Source of the DNA: CAYQSU01 sp964420325
GTDB lineage: Bacteria; Pseudomonadota; Alphaproteobacteria; Rhodospirillales; Defluviicoccaceae
Reading direction: 5' to 3'
DNA length: 64,000 nt
Assembly: GCA_964420325.1 (NCBI GenBank)
Contig: CAYQSU010000008.1
Location: 1 to 64,000 of the forward strand
Below, one piece after another: positions 42,839-51,250 of this stretch. The position numbers were made by a program, and so were the translations under genes. The notes under the pieces were generated by a model. That model worked only from the letters and a program-made list of their open reading frames with translations, did not search any database and was not told where the DNA came from. Position 1 is the first letter of the stretch. The number at the start of each line of letters is the position of its first letter.

Positions 42839-43267
42839 CTACAGCGAGATGTAGCGGCGAAGTGCCTCGGCCTCCGCCTCGGCTTCCTCGATTCGGGCCT
42901 TGACCACGTCGCCGATGCTGATCATCCCGACCAGCTTGCCCTCGTTGACGACCGGGACGTGCCGGAAGCGCTGCGCGGTGATCATGCCCATGATCGCGGC
43001 GATCGGATCGTTGGGGGAGCAGGTGACCACCTCGGTCGTCATCAGGTCCGCGACGCGCTTGTTGAAGATGTCCTGCCTGTGGCGATGCATTGCGCGCACC
43101 AAATCCCGTTCCGAGAGGATGCCGGCGATCCCGCCTTGCTCATCGACGACGAGAACGGCGCCGATGCGGTTCTCGTAAAGGAGCGCCAACGCTGCCGCGA
43201 CCGGCTCGTCCGGCCCCAGCAACACGATCCTGTCGCCCTTCTCCTTGAGAATGTCCGATACAAACAT
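42839..43267 (-). CDS. CBS-domain protein
   Basis: 142 aa with two CBS motifs: IGAVLVVDEQGGIAGILSERDLVRAMHR (about aa 35-65) and RFRHVPVVNEGKLVGMISIGDVVKARI (about aa 100-128). CBS pairs bind adenine nucleotides and act as energy sensors. The short charged tail (EEAEAEAEALRRYISL) is usual in this standalone type. No partner is evident from the neighbours. Confidence 0.94.
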   Translation of the reverse strand: MFVSDILKEKGDRIVLLGPDEPVAAALALLYENRIGAVLVVDEQGGIAGILSERDLVRAMHRHRQDIFNKRVADLMTTEVVTCSPNDPIAAIMGMITAQRFRHVPVVNEGKLVGMISIGDVVKARIEEAEAEAEALRRYISL

Positions 43268-43292
43268 GGAGAGCCTCCCTGACGTGGCTGCC

Positions 43293-44432
43293 TCAAAGTC
43301 CGAACACGGTCTCCTCGATCAACATGTCGACGACGTCACAAAGGGCTCGGTGCGGGTCGCGATCGGCGGCGATGGACTTCTCGTAACGGGCCAGTTGCCG
43401 GTGCGCGCTTGTACCCCGCCGCATGATCTCCCTGCAATGGAGAACCTCCTCGGTGCAACCGAGTGCTTCGGCGTCCGGCCTGACTAGGTTGATGAGCTCC
43501 TCCAAGAGCTGCGCGCACGGCACCAGTTCTCCCTTGCCGAAGTCGACGAGACCGGCGTCGATACCGTACCGTTTCGCCCGCCACCGGTTCTCGTCGACGA
43601 GCAGACGGTCGTACATGCGCCAGCGCTGATTCTCGCGGCGAAGGCGGTAGAGCATGCGAACGATACAGACGAAGAGGGCGGCGATCGAGATCGCATCGTC
43701 GAGCAACGGACAGACGTCGGTGATCCGCATTTCCAGGGTCGGGAACCGCGCGCTTGGGCGGATGTCCCACCAGATCATGCTGGCGTCCGCGAACATGCCG
43801 GCATTGACCAGCACGTCGACGTGGCGCTTGTACTCGCCATAGGAGTCGAATCGCGACGGCAGTCCCGTGCGCGGCAGCTCGTCGAAGACGCTGAGCCGAT
43901 AGGATTTCAGGCCGCTGTCCTGCCCCCGCCAGAATGGCGACGAGGTGCTGAGGGCAAGCAGGTGCGGAAGGAAGTAGGCGACCTGGTTCATCAGGTCGAT
44001 GCGCAACTCGTCGTCGTCGATGCCGACGTGGACGTGCATGCCGCAGATCAGAAGACGGCGGGCGACGGCCTGCATGTCGCGGGCGAGGATCCTGTACCGG
44101 TCCTTGTCGGTGTGCTTCTGCATCTGCCATTCGGAGAACGGATGGGTCGAGGAAGCGATCGGTGCGATACCGTAACGGCGCGTAACCTCGGCGACGGTTC
44201 GGCGCAGCCAGGCGAGGTCGTCGCGGGCCTCCTGCACGCTCTTGCACACATGCGTGCCGATCTCGATCTGCGAGGTCAGGAACTCCGGGCGGACCAGATC
44301 CTTGATCCGCGCCTCGCATTCGGACATGACGGCCGGCGGCAGGTCGACGATGAGATCCCGTGTCTCGACGTCGACGAGGAGATACTCCTCCTCGATGCCG
44401 ACGGTCAGCGGCGGCTCCGTGTGGCGCGTCAT
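43293..44432 (-). CDS. Carboxylate-amine ligase (GCS2/YbdK family)
   Basis: 379 aa from ATG 44432. ATP-grasp-like glutamate-cysteine ligase 2 fold: LTVGIEEEYLLVDVETRDL at the start, SQIEIGTHVCKSVQEARDDL, GMHVHVGIDDDE, and RITDVCPLLDDAI. The family joins carboxylates to amines; YbdK has weak gamma-glutamylcysteine ligase activity, while the true substrate here is unknown. The ATG and the stop of the upstream amidohydrolase share one base (TGATG), so they are coupled. Confidence 0.93.
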   Translation of the reverse strand: MTRHTEPPLTVGIEEEYLLVDVETRDLIVDLPPAVMSECEARIKDLVRPEFLTSQIEIGTHVCKSVQEARDDLAWLRRTVAEVTRRYGIAPIASSTHPFSEWQMQKHTDKDRYRILARDMQAVARRLLICGMHVHVGIDDDELRIDLMNQVAYFLPHLLALSTSSPFWRGQDSGLKSYRLSVFDELPRTGLPSRFDSYGEYKRHVDVLVNAGMFADASMIWWDIRPSARFPTLEMRITDVCPLLDDAISIAALFVCIVRMLYRLRRENQRWRMYDRLLVDENRWRAKRYGIDAGLVDFGKGELVPCAQLLEELINLVRPDAEALGCTEEVLHCREIMRRGTSAHRQLARYEKSIAADRDPHRALCDVVDMLIEETVFGL

Positions 44433-45292
44433 CAGTGGTGTTCCACCTTGTACAGGTTGTCCATGGCCAGAAGCCGCTCGAGGGCGTCGCCAAGAAGGCT
44501 TGCCCAACGCCAGAGTCCTTCCCGGGCCTCGCAGTGGTCCTGGCGAACCTCTATGGCGGCGTTGGCGAGGCCGGCGGCGCCCGCATGCAGATCGATCGTA
44601 TAGGCGATCTCCTTGCCAGAGTAGGGTTCGTTGTCTCCGACTTGGAGATCCCCGTGCTGACGCAGAAGGTCGATCAGCGGAACCGCGATCCTGGGATCCC
44701 GGTTCCACAGCACGCCGACATCCCAGAACCGCTCCTCGCCGGCCAGCGACGGCGCGAAGGTGTGGATCGACAGGAACAGCGGCTCGGGGCCGGTGCGACG
44801 AAGGTGGGCGAGCACCTGTTCGATGGCGTGGTGATAGGGCCAGTGAAACGCCTCCGACCTTGCCGCCTGTTCGGCCTCGCTCAGGTTCCGGTTGCCGGGA
44901 ATGATGATGCCGTCGCTGGCCTCGAGTATGGACTGCGGGTCGCCCGGTTGCCGATTGCAGTCGATGAGGAGCCGCGAGTAGCCGGCGAGGACGGCGGGAG
45001 CGTCGAGGCGTTCGCCGAGCATCCTTGTCAGCTCGGCGGCGCCGATGTCGTAGGCGATGTGGCGTCGGAGTGCTGCCTCGTCGATGCCGAGCCTGCCCTT
45101 GGCGGCCGGGATCGCCGGGCTCGCGTGATCGCAGACGAGAAGGAGCGGGGACCTGCCGTTGCCGTTCACCACCTCGAAGGGCGCCGGATCTTCGACGGCG
45201 AGGACAGTGTGCTCGGCAATGTCGGCCGGACGATGCGGTTCGATGAGCCGCAGGGAGGATTCCGGTTCACCGGTTGACGGTCTCGACGGCAT
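44432..45292 (-). CDS. N-formylglutamate amidohydrolase family protein
   Basis: 286 aa from the ATG at 45292; the frame is open to 45331. Family marks: LLVCDHASPAIPAAKGRLGI, HIAYDIGAAELTRMLGERLDAP, RLLIDCNRQPGD, and SIHTFAPSLAGEERFWDVGVLWNRDPR, with probable metal-binding His and Asp. The name derives from HutG-type enzymes, but many members act on other N-acylated amino acids or peptides. Fixed pairing with the GCS2-type ligase suggests a gamma-glutamyl or similar conjugate as substrate; this is inference. Confidence 0.9.
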   Translation of the reverse strand: MPSRPSTGEPESSLRLIEPHRPADIAEHTVLAVEDPAPFEVVNGNGRSPLLLVCDHASPAIPAAKGRLGIDEAALRRHIAYDIGAAELTRMLGERLDAPAVLAGYSRLLIDCNRQPGDPQSILEASDGIIIPGNRNLSEAEQAARSEAFHWPYHHAIEQVLAHLRRTGPEPLFLSIHTFAPSLAGEERFWDVGVLWNRDPRIAVPLIDLLRQHGDLQVGDNEPYSGKEIAYTIDLHAGAAGLANAAIEVRQDHCEAREGLWRWASLLGDALERLLAMDNLYKVEHH

Positions 45293-45350
45293 GCAGGACA
45301 CCGGCACAATCGGACTGGTTCGTCGACGCAAACGAGGATATTAGCGGCCC

Positions 45351-46304
45351 ATGTCGAGCATGCGAAGCATCGTGACGGCGCGCGAGGTTGTGCCCGCGTC
45401 TGGCCTCGCCTCGGGTCGCCGCGCCCTGCCGATCCTCCTCCTCGGAGCGGGCGCTATCGCGTTCGCACCGATCTTCGTGCGGTTGAGTGAGCTCGGCCCG
45501 ACGGCGACGGCCTTTCATAGGCTGTTCTTGGCGCTTCCCGCCCTGTGGCTGTGGTATTCCGTCGAGGGCTGGACCCGGCCCGCCACCGCGCCGCCGAAGA
45601 CCGGAGCCGACTATCTTCTTCTCGGTGCGGCGGGGCTGTTGTTCGCAGGCGACCTCGCGTTCTGGCACTGGTCGATCCGCTTCACCACGGTGGCCAACGC
45701 CACGCTCCTCGCCAACTTCGCGCCGATCTTCGTCGTGCTGGCGGGCTACACCCTGTTCGGTGAGCGGTTCTCGCGGGCTTTTCTGGTCGGCATGACCACG
45801 GCCCTGGGCGGGGCGTGCATCCTGATGGGCCGCAGCTTCACGCTCAGCACGACCAACCTCCTCGGTGACGGCCTCGGCCTCGTCACCGCCCTGTTCTATG
45901 CCGGTTACATCCTTGCCGTCGGCCGCCTTCGGGCCCGCTTCTCTACGGCGACGATCATGGCCTGGACGGGCCTTTCGACCTGCATCGCGCTGCTTCCGGT
46001 CGCACTCGTCTCGGGCGAAGCGCTGATCGCGACCACCGCCTACGGGTGGGCGGTGCTGGCGGGCCTTGCCCTCTTGTCCCACGTCGGCGGGCAGGGGATG
46101 ATCGCCTATGCTCTCGCCCATCTTCCGGCCGCGTTCTCGTCCGTGAGCCTGCTCCTGCAGCCGGCGGCTGCTGCCGTGTTGGCATGGGTCGTTCTCGGCG
46201 AGGCGCTCGGCGCGGTCCAGGCGGCGGGGGCGGCGATGGTCCTTGCCGGCATCGCTCTGGCAAGGCGCGGAAGCCGGTCTCCGTCTGCCGAAAGCCAATC
46301 TTAA
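45351..46304 (+). CDS. EamA/DMT-family exporter
   Basis: 317 aa, ten membrane helices in two EamA repeats: first with FAPIFVRLSELGPTATAFHRLFLALPALW and FWHWSIRFTTVANATLLANFAPIFVVL, second with LGLVTALFYAGYILAVGRLR and PAAFSSVSLLLQPAAAAVLAWVVLGE. A drug/metabolite or amino-acid exporter; substrate not predictable. Divergent from the amidohydrolase gene. The IS110 element lies immediately downstream. Confidence 0.93.
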   Translation: MSSMRSIVTAREVVPASGLASGRRALPILLLGAGAIAFAPIFVRLSELGPTATAFHRLFLALPALWLWYSVEGWTRPATAPPKTGADYLLLGAAGLLFAGDLAFWHWSIRFTTVANATLLANFAPIFVVLAGYTLFGERFSRAFLVGMTTALGGACILMGRSFTLSTTNLLGDGLGLVTALFYAGYILAVGRLRARFSTATIMAWTGLSTCIALLPVALVSGEALIATTAYGWAVLAGLALLSHVGGQGMIAYALAHLPAAFSSVSLLLQPAAAAVLAWVVLGEALGAVQAAGAAMVLAGIALARRGSRSPSAESQS

Positions 46305-46397
46305 GCCGGATGGACGATCCTGCGAAGGCCCACGCGGCGCGGCGGACGTGCGACGGCAGGGGCTTGCTCGACGCAAGCGCGACACCAGGAAAGGAAA

Positions 46398-46405
46398 CAT
46401 AGGAG
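46398..46405 (+). repeat. Left copy of the CATAGGAG match
   Basis: Identical to 47691-47698. It marks the probable left boundary of the IS110 element; 8 bp could match by chance. Confidence 0.45.
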
Positions 46406-46439
46406 ATGGCATGAATGGGCTGTGAGCGGCCAATGATCC

Positions 46440-46640
46440 CGATGCGGTTAAGGTATTGGGAGAGGCGGATAGGCTGCAGGTTGCATGCGGTATCTAGGGC
46501 GTTTGGCCCTGTAGAGGAGATTACCCGTCGCCTGTATCCGAACGACCAGCATGAGGCGCGGTGGCTGCCGGCGACCCCGGATAGGAGTCTGGCTTGGCCG
46601 TTCACGCCCCGGCTTGGGGCTCCGCCTCCCACCAACGGGA
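46440..46640 (+). ncRNA. Candidate IS110 bridge RNA
   Basis: The 230-bp leader before the transposase holds three clean hairpins: AGGGC-GTTTG-GCCCT (46496-46510), CCGG-CGACC-CCGG (46568-46580) and GCCCC-GGCTT-GGGGC (46606-46620). IS110-type elements encode a structured RNA in this position that pairs with target and donor DNA and guides recombination. The frame through the leader is open but shows no protein character. Boundaries are approximate; guide loops were not identified. Confidence 0.5.
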
Positions 46641-46651
46641 GACTTGTAGCC

Positions 46652-47695
46652 ATGGCCTTCATCGGAGTCGATCTTCATCAGAATTGCTTCACCGTCTGCC
46701 GTCTGGGTTCCGACGGCTCGGGAACCTTCGCCACCTACCAGCTGTGCCGCGCCGATCTGGACCGCTTCTGCTTGGGTCTGGACGCCGACGACGAGATCGC
46801 GGTGGAGGCGACGGGCAATTCGGCTTGGTTCCGCGACGAGGTGGTCTCCTGCGTCGGGCGGGTGGTGGTGGTCAATCCCTGGCGGTTCCAGGTGATCCGC
46901 GAGTCGGTCAGCAAGACCGACCGCAACGACGCCCGCGCCTTGGCGGTGTTCCTGTCCAAGGACATGCTGCCCGAGACGCGGCTGAAGTCGAAGGCGGAGA
47001 ACGAACTGGCCTCGCTGGTCCTCACCCGCGATCTGTTGGTCAAGCAGCGGACCCGACTGCTGAACAACATCCACGCCCTGTTCAACCGGCACGGGGTCAA
47101 GCTGAAGACGGCGGGGCTGAGCAGCCGGCGCCGCCTGCTGGTGCTGGAGATCGGGCGGTTCTCGACGCTGGAGCAGGTCGAGTTGCGGATCCTGCGCGAC
47201 CAGGCGCTGAGCCTCACCACTACGATTGCCGAACTGGACGGCGAGATCGAACGTGGCGCCCAGAACCTCGACGGTTACGAGAGCCTGGTCAGCATCAAGG
47301 GCGTCGGGCCGCGCGCGGCGGCGGTGTTCCTGTCGGGCATCGGCAACGTGGACGACTTCGAGACGGCCGACAAGCTGGCCGCCTATCTCGGAATCGTGCC
47401 CCGTGTCAGCCAGTCCAACGAGACCGACAACCGGGGACTGATCACCAAGCGCGGCAACAAGCTGATGCGCACGACCCTGGTCCAATGCACACTGATCGCG
47501 ATCCGCTATTCCGGATACCTCAACGCATTCTACCGCCGCATCAAGGACCGGCGCGGCAGCGGCAAGGCGATCATCGCCACTGCCAGGAAGCTCCTCGGCA
47601 ACATCTTCAACACTTCGAAAAACAGGTGGGTCTTCGAGGACTTCGCCACATACACGTTCGCGGAAAAACCTCTTTCCGCTGGACAATCATCATAG
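46652..47695 (+). CDS. IS110-family transposase (DEDD recombinase)
   Basis: 347 aa from ATG 46652. N-terminal RuvC-like DEDD domain: Asp in FIGVDLHQNCFTVC, Glu in IAVEATGNS, and the Asp pair in VSKTDRNDARALAVFL. C-terminal Transposase_20 part with LVSIKGVGPRAAAVFLSGIG, LAAYLGIVPRVSQSNETDNRG, KRGNKLMRTTLVQ and the conserved Ser region IKDRRGSGKAIIATARKLL. All motifs are intact, so the element may be active. The stop TAG lies inside the right CATAGGAG copy. Confidence 0.96.
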   Translation: MAFIGVDLHQNCFTVCRLGSDGSGTFATYQLCRADLDRFCLGLDADDEIAVEATGNSAWFRDEVVSCVGRVVVVNPWRFQVIRESVSKTDRNDARALAVFLSKDMLPETRLKSKAENELASLVLTRDLLVKQRTRLLNNIHALFNRHGVKLKTAGLSSRRRLLVLEIGRFSTLEQVELRILRDQALSLTTTIAELDGEIERGAQNLDGYESLVSIKGVGPRAAAVFLSGIGNVDDFETADKLAAYLGIVPRVSQSNETDNRGLITKRGNKLMRTTLVQCTLIAIRYSGYLNAFYRRIKDRRGSGKAIIATARKLLGNIFNTSKNRWVFEDFATYTFAEKPLSAGQSS

Positions 47696-47698
47696 GAG
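47691..47698 (+). repeat. Right copy of the CATAGGAG match
   Basis: Identical to 46398-46405. It spans the transposase stop codon and supplies the first part of the GGAGGAGGAG ribosome site of tviB. Confidence 0.45.
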
Positions 47699-47712
47699 GA
47701 GGAGGAGCGCTC

Positions 47713-48999
47713 ATGGGGCACAATCGTCGACTGGCGGTCATCGGGCTTGGTTACGTGGGGTTGCCAGTTGCTGTCGCCTTCGCCCGCAGCGGCACGCCGG
47801 TCGTCGCCTTCGACGTCGACGAGACGCGGGTCCGGGAACTCGGACAGGGCATCGACCGCACCAACGAGGTCGATGGCGAGGAGCTTCGGTCGGTCGGCCT
47901 GCGCTACACCACCGATCCGGGCGATCTCGGCGCCGCCGACTTTCACATCGTCGCCGTACCGACGCCGATCACCGATGCCAACCGGCCTGATCTCGGACCG
48001 CTGTTGTCGGCGACGCGAACGGTGGGCAGGCACCTCAAGAGGGGGGACGTCGTCGTCTACGAATCGACGGTCTATCCGGGCGCGACCGAGGAGGACTGCC
48101 TGCCCGTTCTGGAACGGGAGTCGGGGCTCAAGGGTGGCATCGACTTCGCCGTCGGCTACTCGCCGGAGCGGATCAATCCGGGCGACAAGGAGCACCGGTT
48201 CGAGACCATCACCAAGGTCGTCGCCGCTCATCCGCCGGAGGCTCTTGCCATCGTCGCCGACGTCTACTCGAGCGTGGTCAGGGCCGGCGTCCATCGGGCT
48301 CCGAACATCCGCACCGCCGAGGCGGCCAAGGTCATCGAGAACACGCAAAGGGATCTCAACATCGCGCTGATGAACGAACTGGCCCTGATCTTCGAGCGGC
48401 TTGGCCTCGATACCCAGGACGTACTGGCCGCCGCCGGCACCAAATGGAACTTCCTAAGGTTCACGCCCGGTCTCGTCGGCGGCCACTGCATTGGCGTCGA
48501 CCCTTACTACCTGACCTATCGGGCGCAACGGGCCGGATACCATCCCGAGGTCATCCTCGCCGGTCGTCGCATCAACGACGGTATGGGACAATGGGTGGCG
48601 GCCGAGACCGTCAAGCGCCTCTTGCGCAACGGCGCCCGCGGCGATCTCCACGCCGTCGTCCTCGGCATTACCTTCAAGGAGAACGTGCCGGACGTGCGCA
48701 ACACCCGGGTGACCGACATCATTCGCGAGCTCGAGGCCTACGGCATCGCCGTGCAGGTCCACGACCCGCTCGCCGACGCCGTGGAGGTCGAAGCCGAGTA
48801 CGGCGTTCGCCTGACGAGGCTCGAGGATCTGCAGCCCGCGGACGCGGTGATCCTTGCCGTCGCGCACACCTTCTATCGCGACGGTGACTGGCCGATGGTC
48901 ACGCGCCTCCTGAAAGGCGGCCGGGGGCTCGTCGCCGACGTCCGAAGCAGCCTCGACCGGGCAACCACCCCGCCGGGCGTCAATCTTTGGCGGATTTGA
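47713..48999 (+). CDS. tviB: UDP-N-acetylglucosamine C-6 dehydrogenase (TviB-like)
   Basis: 428 aa. UDP-sugar dehydrogenase making a UDP-HexNAc uronic acid for polysaccharide. NAD site VIGLGYVGLPVAVAFARSG, the TviB-type segments YESTVYPGATEEDCLPVLE and GYSPERINPGDKEHR, and the catalytic Cys in LVGGHCIGVDPYYLTYRAQ. Start at 47713 follows GGAGGAGGAG, whose first bases belong to the IS110 border. It is the first sugar-nucleotide gene of the exopolysaccharide region and convergent with the export lipoprotein. Confidence 0.93.
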   Translation: MGHNRRLAVIGLGYVGLPVAVAFARSGTPVVAFDVDETRVRELGQGIDRTNEVDGEELRSVGLRYTTDPGDLGAADFHIVAVPTPITDANRPDLGPLLSATRTVGRHLKRGDVVVYESTVYPGATEEDCLPVLERESGLKGGIDFAVGYSPERINPGDKEHRFETITKVVAAHPPEALAIVADVYSSVVRAGVHRAPNIRTAEAAKVIENTQRDLNIALMNELALIFERLGLDTQDVLAAAGTKWNFLRFTPGLVGGHCIGVDPYYLTYRAQRAGYHPEVILAGRRINDGMGQWVAAETVKRLLRNGARGDLHAVVLGITFKENVPDVRNTRVTDIIRELEAYGIAVQVHDPLADAVEVEAEYGVRLTRLEDLQPADAVILAVAHTFYRDGDWPMVTRLLKGGRGLVADVRSSLDRATTPPGVNLWRI

Positions 49000-49015
49000 C
49001 CGGCTGCGCCCCCGA

Positions 49016-49648
49016 CTAGAAGAACGTTTCCGGGATGATCACCACGTCGCCCGGCAGAACCGCGACGTTGGCGGTGATCTCTCCGTCCTTCAACAGGTCG
49101 TCGAGACGGACACGATACTGCTTCTGTTGGCCGTCCTCGATGCGGACGATGCTGGCGCGATTGCCGTCCGCGAACGCGGTCAGGCCGCCGACGGCGATCA
49201 TGACGTCGAGCAGGGTCATGTTTGCACGGTAGGGGAGGGCGCGTGGCTGCTGCGCCTGCCCGACGACACGCACCTGCTGGTCGAAGGTGCCGACGAAGTT
49301 GGTGACGATCACGGTGACCAGCGGATTCTGGATGAAGACGCCGAGCTGGCTTTCGATCTCGCGGCCGAGCTCGCTCGGGGTCCGGTTGGCGGCCTCGAGA
49401 TCCTCGAGCAACGGCACCGAGATTCGTCCATCCGGCCTCACCGGCACGGTCGTTGTCAGCTCGGGACTGCGCCAGACGAAGATCTGCAGAACGTCCCCCG
49501 GGCCGATGCGGTAGGCCGGGGCCTCATGCTCCTCGCCGACCGCCATCGGTGGCAGGTCCGCATGTTGGGTGCAGCCACCGACGGCCAGCATCGCGGAGAT
49601 GACCAGCCCGCCTACGATGCATCCTTTGCCGAGAAGTTGGGCAACCAT
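49016..49648 (-). CDS. Polysaccharide export lipoprotein (Wza/EpsE-like, XrtA type)
   Basis: 210 aa. Lipoprotein signal ending SAMLAVGGC with the Cys at about aa 26. A poly_export domain (APAYRIGPGDVLQIFVWRSPEL, then VPVRPDGRISVPLLEDLEA) and a SLBB domain (VRVVGQAQQPRALPYRANMTLLDVMIAVGGL) follow. The short form, without the C-terminal outer-membrane helix of Wza, is typical of exosortase-associated loci. It would be the periplasmic/outer-membrane part of the exopolysaccharide exporter. Confidence 0.92.
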   Translation of the reverse strand: MVAQLLGKGCIVGGLVISAMLAVGGCTQHADLPPMAVGEEHEAPAYRIGPGDVLQIFVWRSPELTTTVPVRPDGRISVPLLEDLEAANRTPSELGREIESQLGVFIQNPLVTVIVTNFVGTFDQQVRVVGQAQQPRALPYRANMTLLDVMIAVGGLTAFADGNRASIVRIEDGQQKQYRVRLDDLLKDGEITANVAVLPGDVVIIPETFF

Positions 49649-49870
49649 GATCGGCCTCTTGTCGTTCTCACGCTGAACCTGGAACCAAGCCGCACGACCT
49701 TAATCAGCCTGTTGAATCGGAGCAACATTCAAGCGCTGATCGCAGTCCCCGGCAGTGCGCTTGCGGGCAAAACTCGTTCCCGCTGTTGCTTTGCGATCAC
49801 ATCGTCCTCGGGTGGCGCCTGCGCTGCGAGTGGCGGTGCCGAGCGTCCGAACGACGACACCGCCTGCCCG

Positions 49871-51250
49871 TCACCACTTGATGTTGTATTCGCGAAGCAG
49901 CTGGTAGAGCGTCGGCCGGCTCACGTCGAGGATCTTGGCGGCTTTGGACACGTTGCCCTCCGTCTCGGCGATGGCCTGGGTGATCGCCCGTCGCTCCGCC
50001 TTCTCGCGGAACTCCTTCAGCGTGCCGGTCTGAGACTCCCGCTGCGCCGTGGGCAGACCCAGATCCTCCAGGGTGACGGTGTGCCCGTGCGCGGCAACGA
50101 CGGCTCGCTTGATCCGGTTCTCAAGCTCGCGGACGTTGCCGGGCCAGGCGCAGCTCGAGATCGCGGCCAGCGCTTCGGCTGTGAACCCTTTGATCGCACG
50201 ACCCTGCGCCTTGGCCATGTGACGCAGGAAGTGATGGGCGATGACCACCGCGTCATCGGGCCGGTCGCGCAAGGGTGGGATGCTGATCACAGTCTCGGCG
50301 AGCCGATAATAGAGCTCCTCGCGGAATTGACCGCCTTCGATCAGCTTGGCGAGGTCCTTGTTGGTCGCCGAGACGATGCGGATGTCGACCGGGATCTGCC
50401 GGCGGCCACCGATCCGCTCGATCACGCGCTCCTGCAGAAAGCGGAACAGTTTCGCCTGCAGGGGCAGCGGCAGATCGCCGATCTCGTCGAGGAAGAGAGT
50501 GCCGCCGTCCGCGACCTCGACCTTGCCCGGTGTGGTCTTCACCGCCCCTGTGAACGCGCCCTTCTCGTGTCCGAACAGCTCGCTCTCGAGCAGATGCTCG
50601 GGGATGGCGGCGCAGTTGATCGGCACGAACGGCCCCTTGGCGCGCTTGCTGAGATCGTGGGTGGCCCTGGCGAAGACCTCCTTGCCGGTGCCGCTTTCGC
50701 CAAGAAGGAGGACGGTGACGTCGGACGGCGCGAACCTGCGGATCTCTTCGCACAGGCGAAGCATGTCGGTGTTGGTGGTGATCAGGCCCGGCAACGCGGT
50801 GCGAACGTCCACGCCTTGAAGGCGGCGGTTCTCCTCCTCGAGGGAGTGGAGATGATAGGCGCGCTGAACGATGAGGTTGAGCGTCTCGATCTCGATCGGC
50901 TTTTGGTAGAAATCGTAGGCGCCTCTCGCCACCGCCTGAACCGCGTACTCGCGCTGGGTTTGGCCGCTCATGACGATGACCTTGGTGGCCGGCTCCTGGG
51001 CGAGGATGGCTTGCAGCACGGCCATTCCCTCGGTCGGCCCATGGGGATCGGGAGGCAGTCCGAGATCGAGCACAACGACCGGCGGATGATGCTCGCGCAC
51101 CAGACCGAGGGCGCTCTGACGATCGCCGGCGACGATCACCTCGCAGTCGTCGAACGCCCAGGAGAGCTGGCGGCGCAGCCCCTCGTCGTCGTCGACGATC
51201 AGGAGCGTTCTCATTGCCGCATCGTTCTTGGCCCCGTCTGTCGGTCCCAT
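49871..51250 (-). CDS. prsR: PrsR, sigma-54 response regulator of the PEP-CTERM/XrtA system
   Basis: 459 aa from ATG 51250, which shares bases with the prsK stop (TGATG); the ATG at 51214 (MRTLLIVDDDEG) is also possible. Receiver domain with the phospho-Asp in VVVLDLGLPP, an AAA+ domain with Walker A GESGTGKE, the sigma-54 contact GAFTGAV and Walker B GGTLFLDEIGDLPL, then a Fis-type helix-turn-helix (NVSKAAKILDVSRPTLYQLL). It activates sigma-54 promoters of exopolysaccharide and PEP-CTERM genes. No convincing -24/-12 element was seen in the flanking gaps. Confidence 0.94.
   Translation of the reverse strand: MGPTDGAKNDAAMRTLLIVDDDEGLRRQLSWAFDDCEVIVAGDRQSALGLVREHHPPVVVLDLGLPPDPHGPTEGMAVLQAILAQEPATKVIVMSGQTQREYAVQAVARGAYDFYQKPIEIETLNLIVQRAYHLHSLEEENRRLQGVDVRTALPGLITTNTDMLRLCEEIRRFAPSDVTVLLLGESGTGKEVFARATHDLSKRAKGPFVPINCAAIPEHLLESELFGHEKGAFTGAVKTTPGKVEVADGGTLFLDEIGDLPLPLQAKLFRFLQERVIERIGGRRQIPVDIRIVSATNKDLAKLIEGGQFREELYYRLAETVISIPPLRDRPDDAVVIAHHFLRHMAKAQGRAIKGFTAEALAAISSCAWPGNVRELENRIKRAVVAAHGHTVTLEDLGLPTAQRESQTGTLKEFREKAERRAITQAIAETEGNVSKAAKILDVSRPTLYQLLREYNIKW

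Larger units (their letters stand above)
46398..47698 (+). mobile_element. IS110-family insertion element
   Basis: About 1.3 kb. It comprises a structured leader, a DEDD-transposase gene and a very short right end. The 8-base sequence CATAGGAG occurs at 46398-46405 and again at 47691-47698, a likely pair of short matches at the two ends; the exact termini are inferred. Without the element the sequence would read from a GGAAA-CATAGGAG stretch straight into GAGGAGCGCTC and the tviB start. There are no terminal inverted repeats, as expected for IS110. Confidence 0.75.

Noticed and set aside
46415..46651. N-terminal extension of the IS110 transposase
   Set aside because: The open frame before 46652 has no IS110 motifs and the first catalytic Asp follows directly after the ATG at 46652; the stretch is better read as leader RNA.
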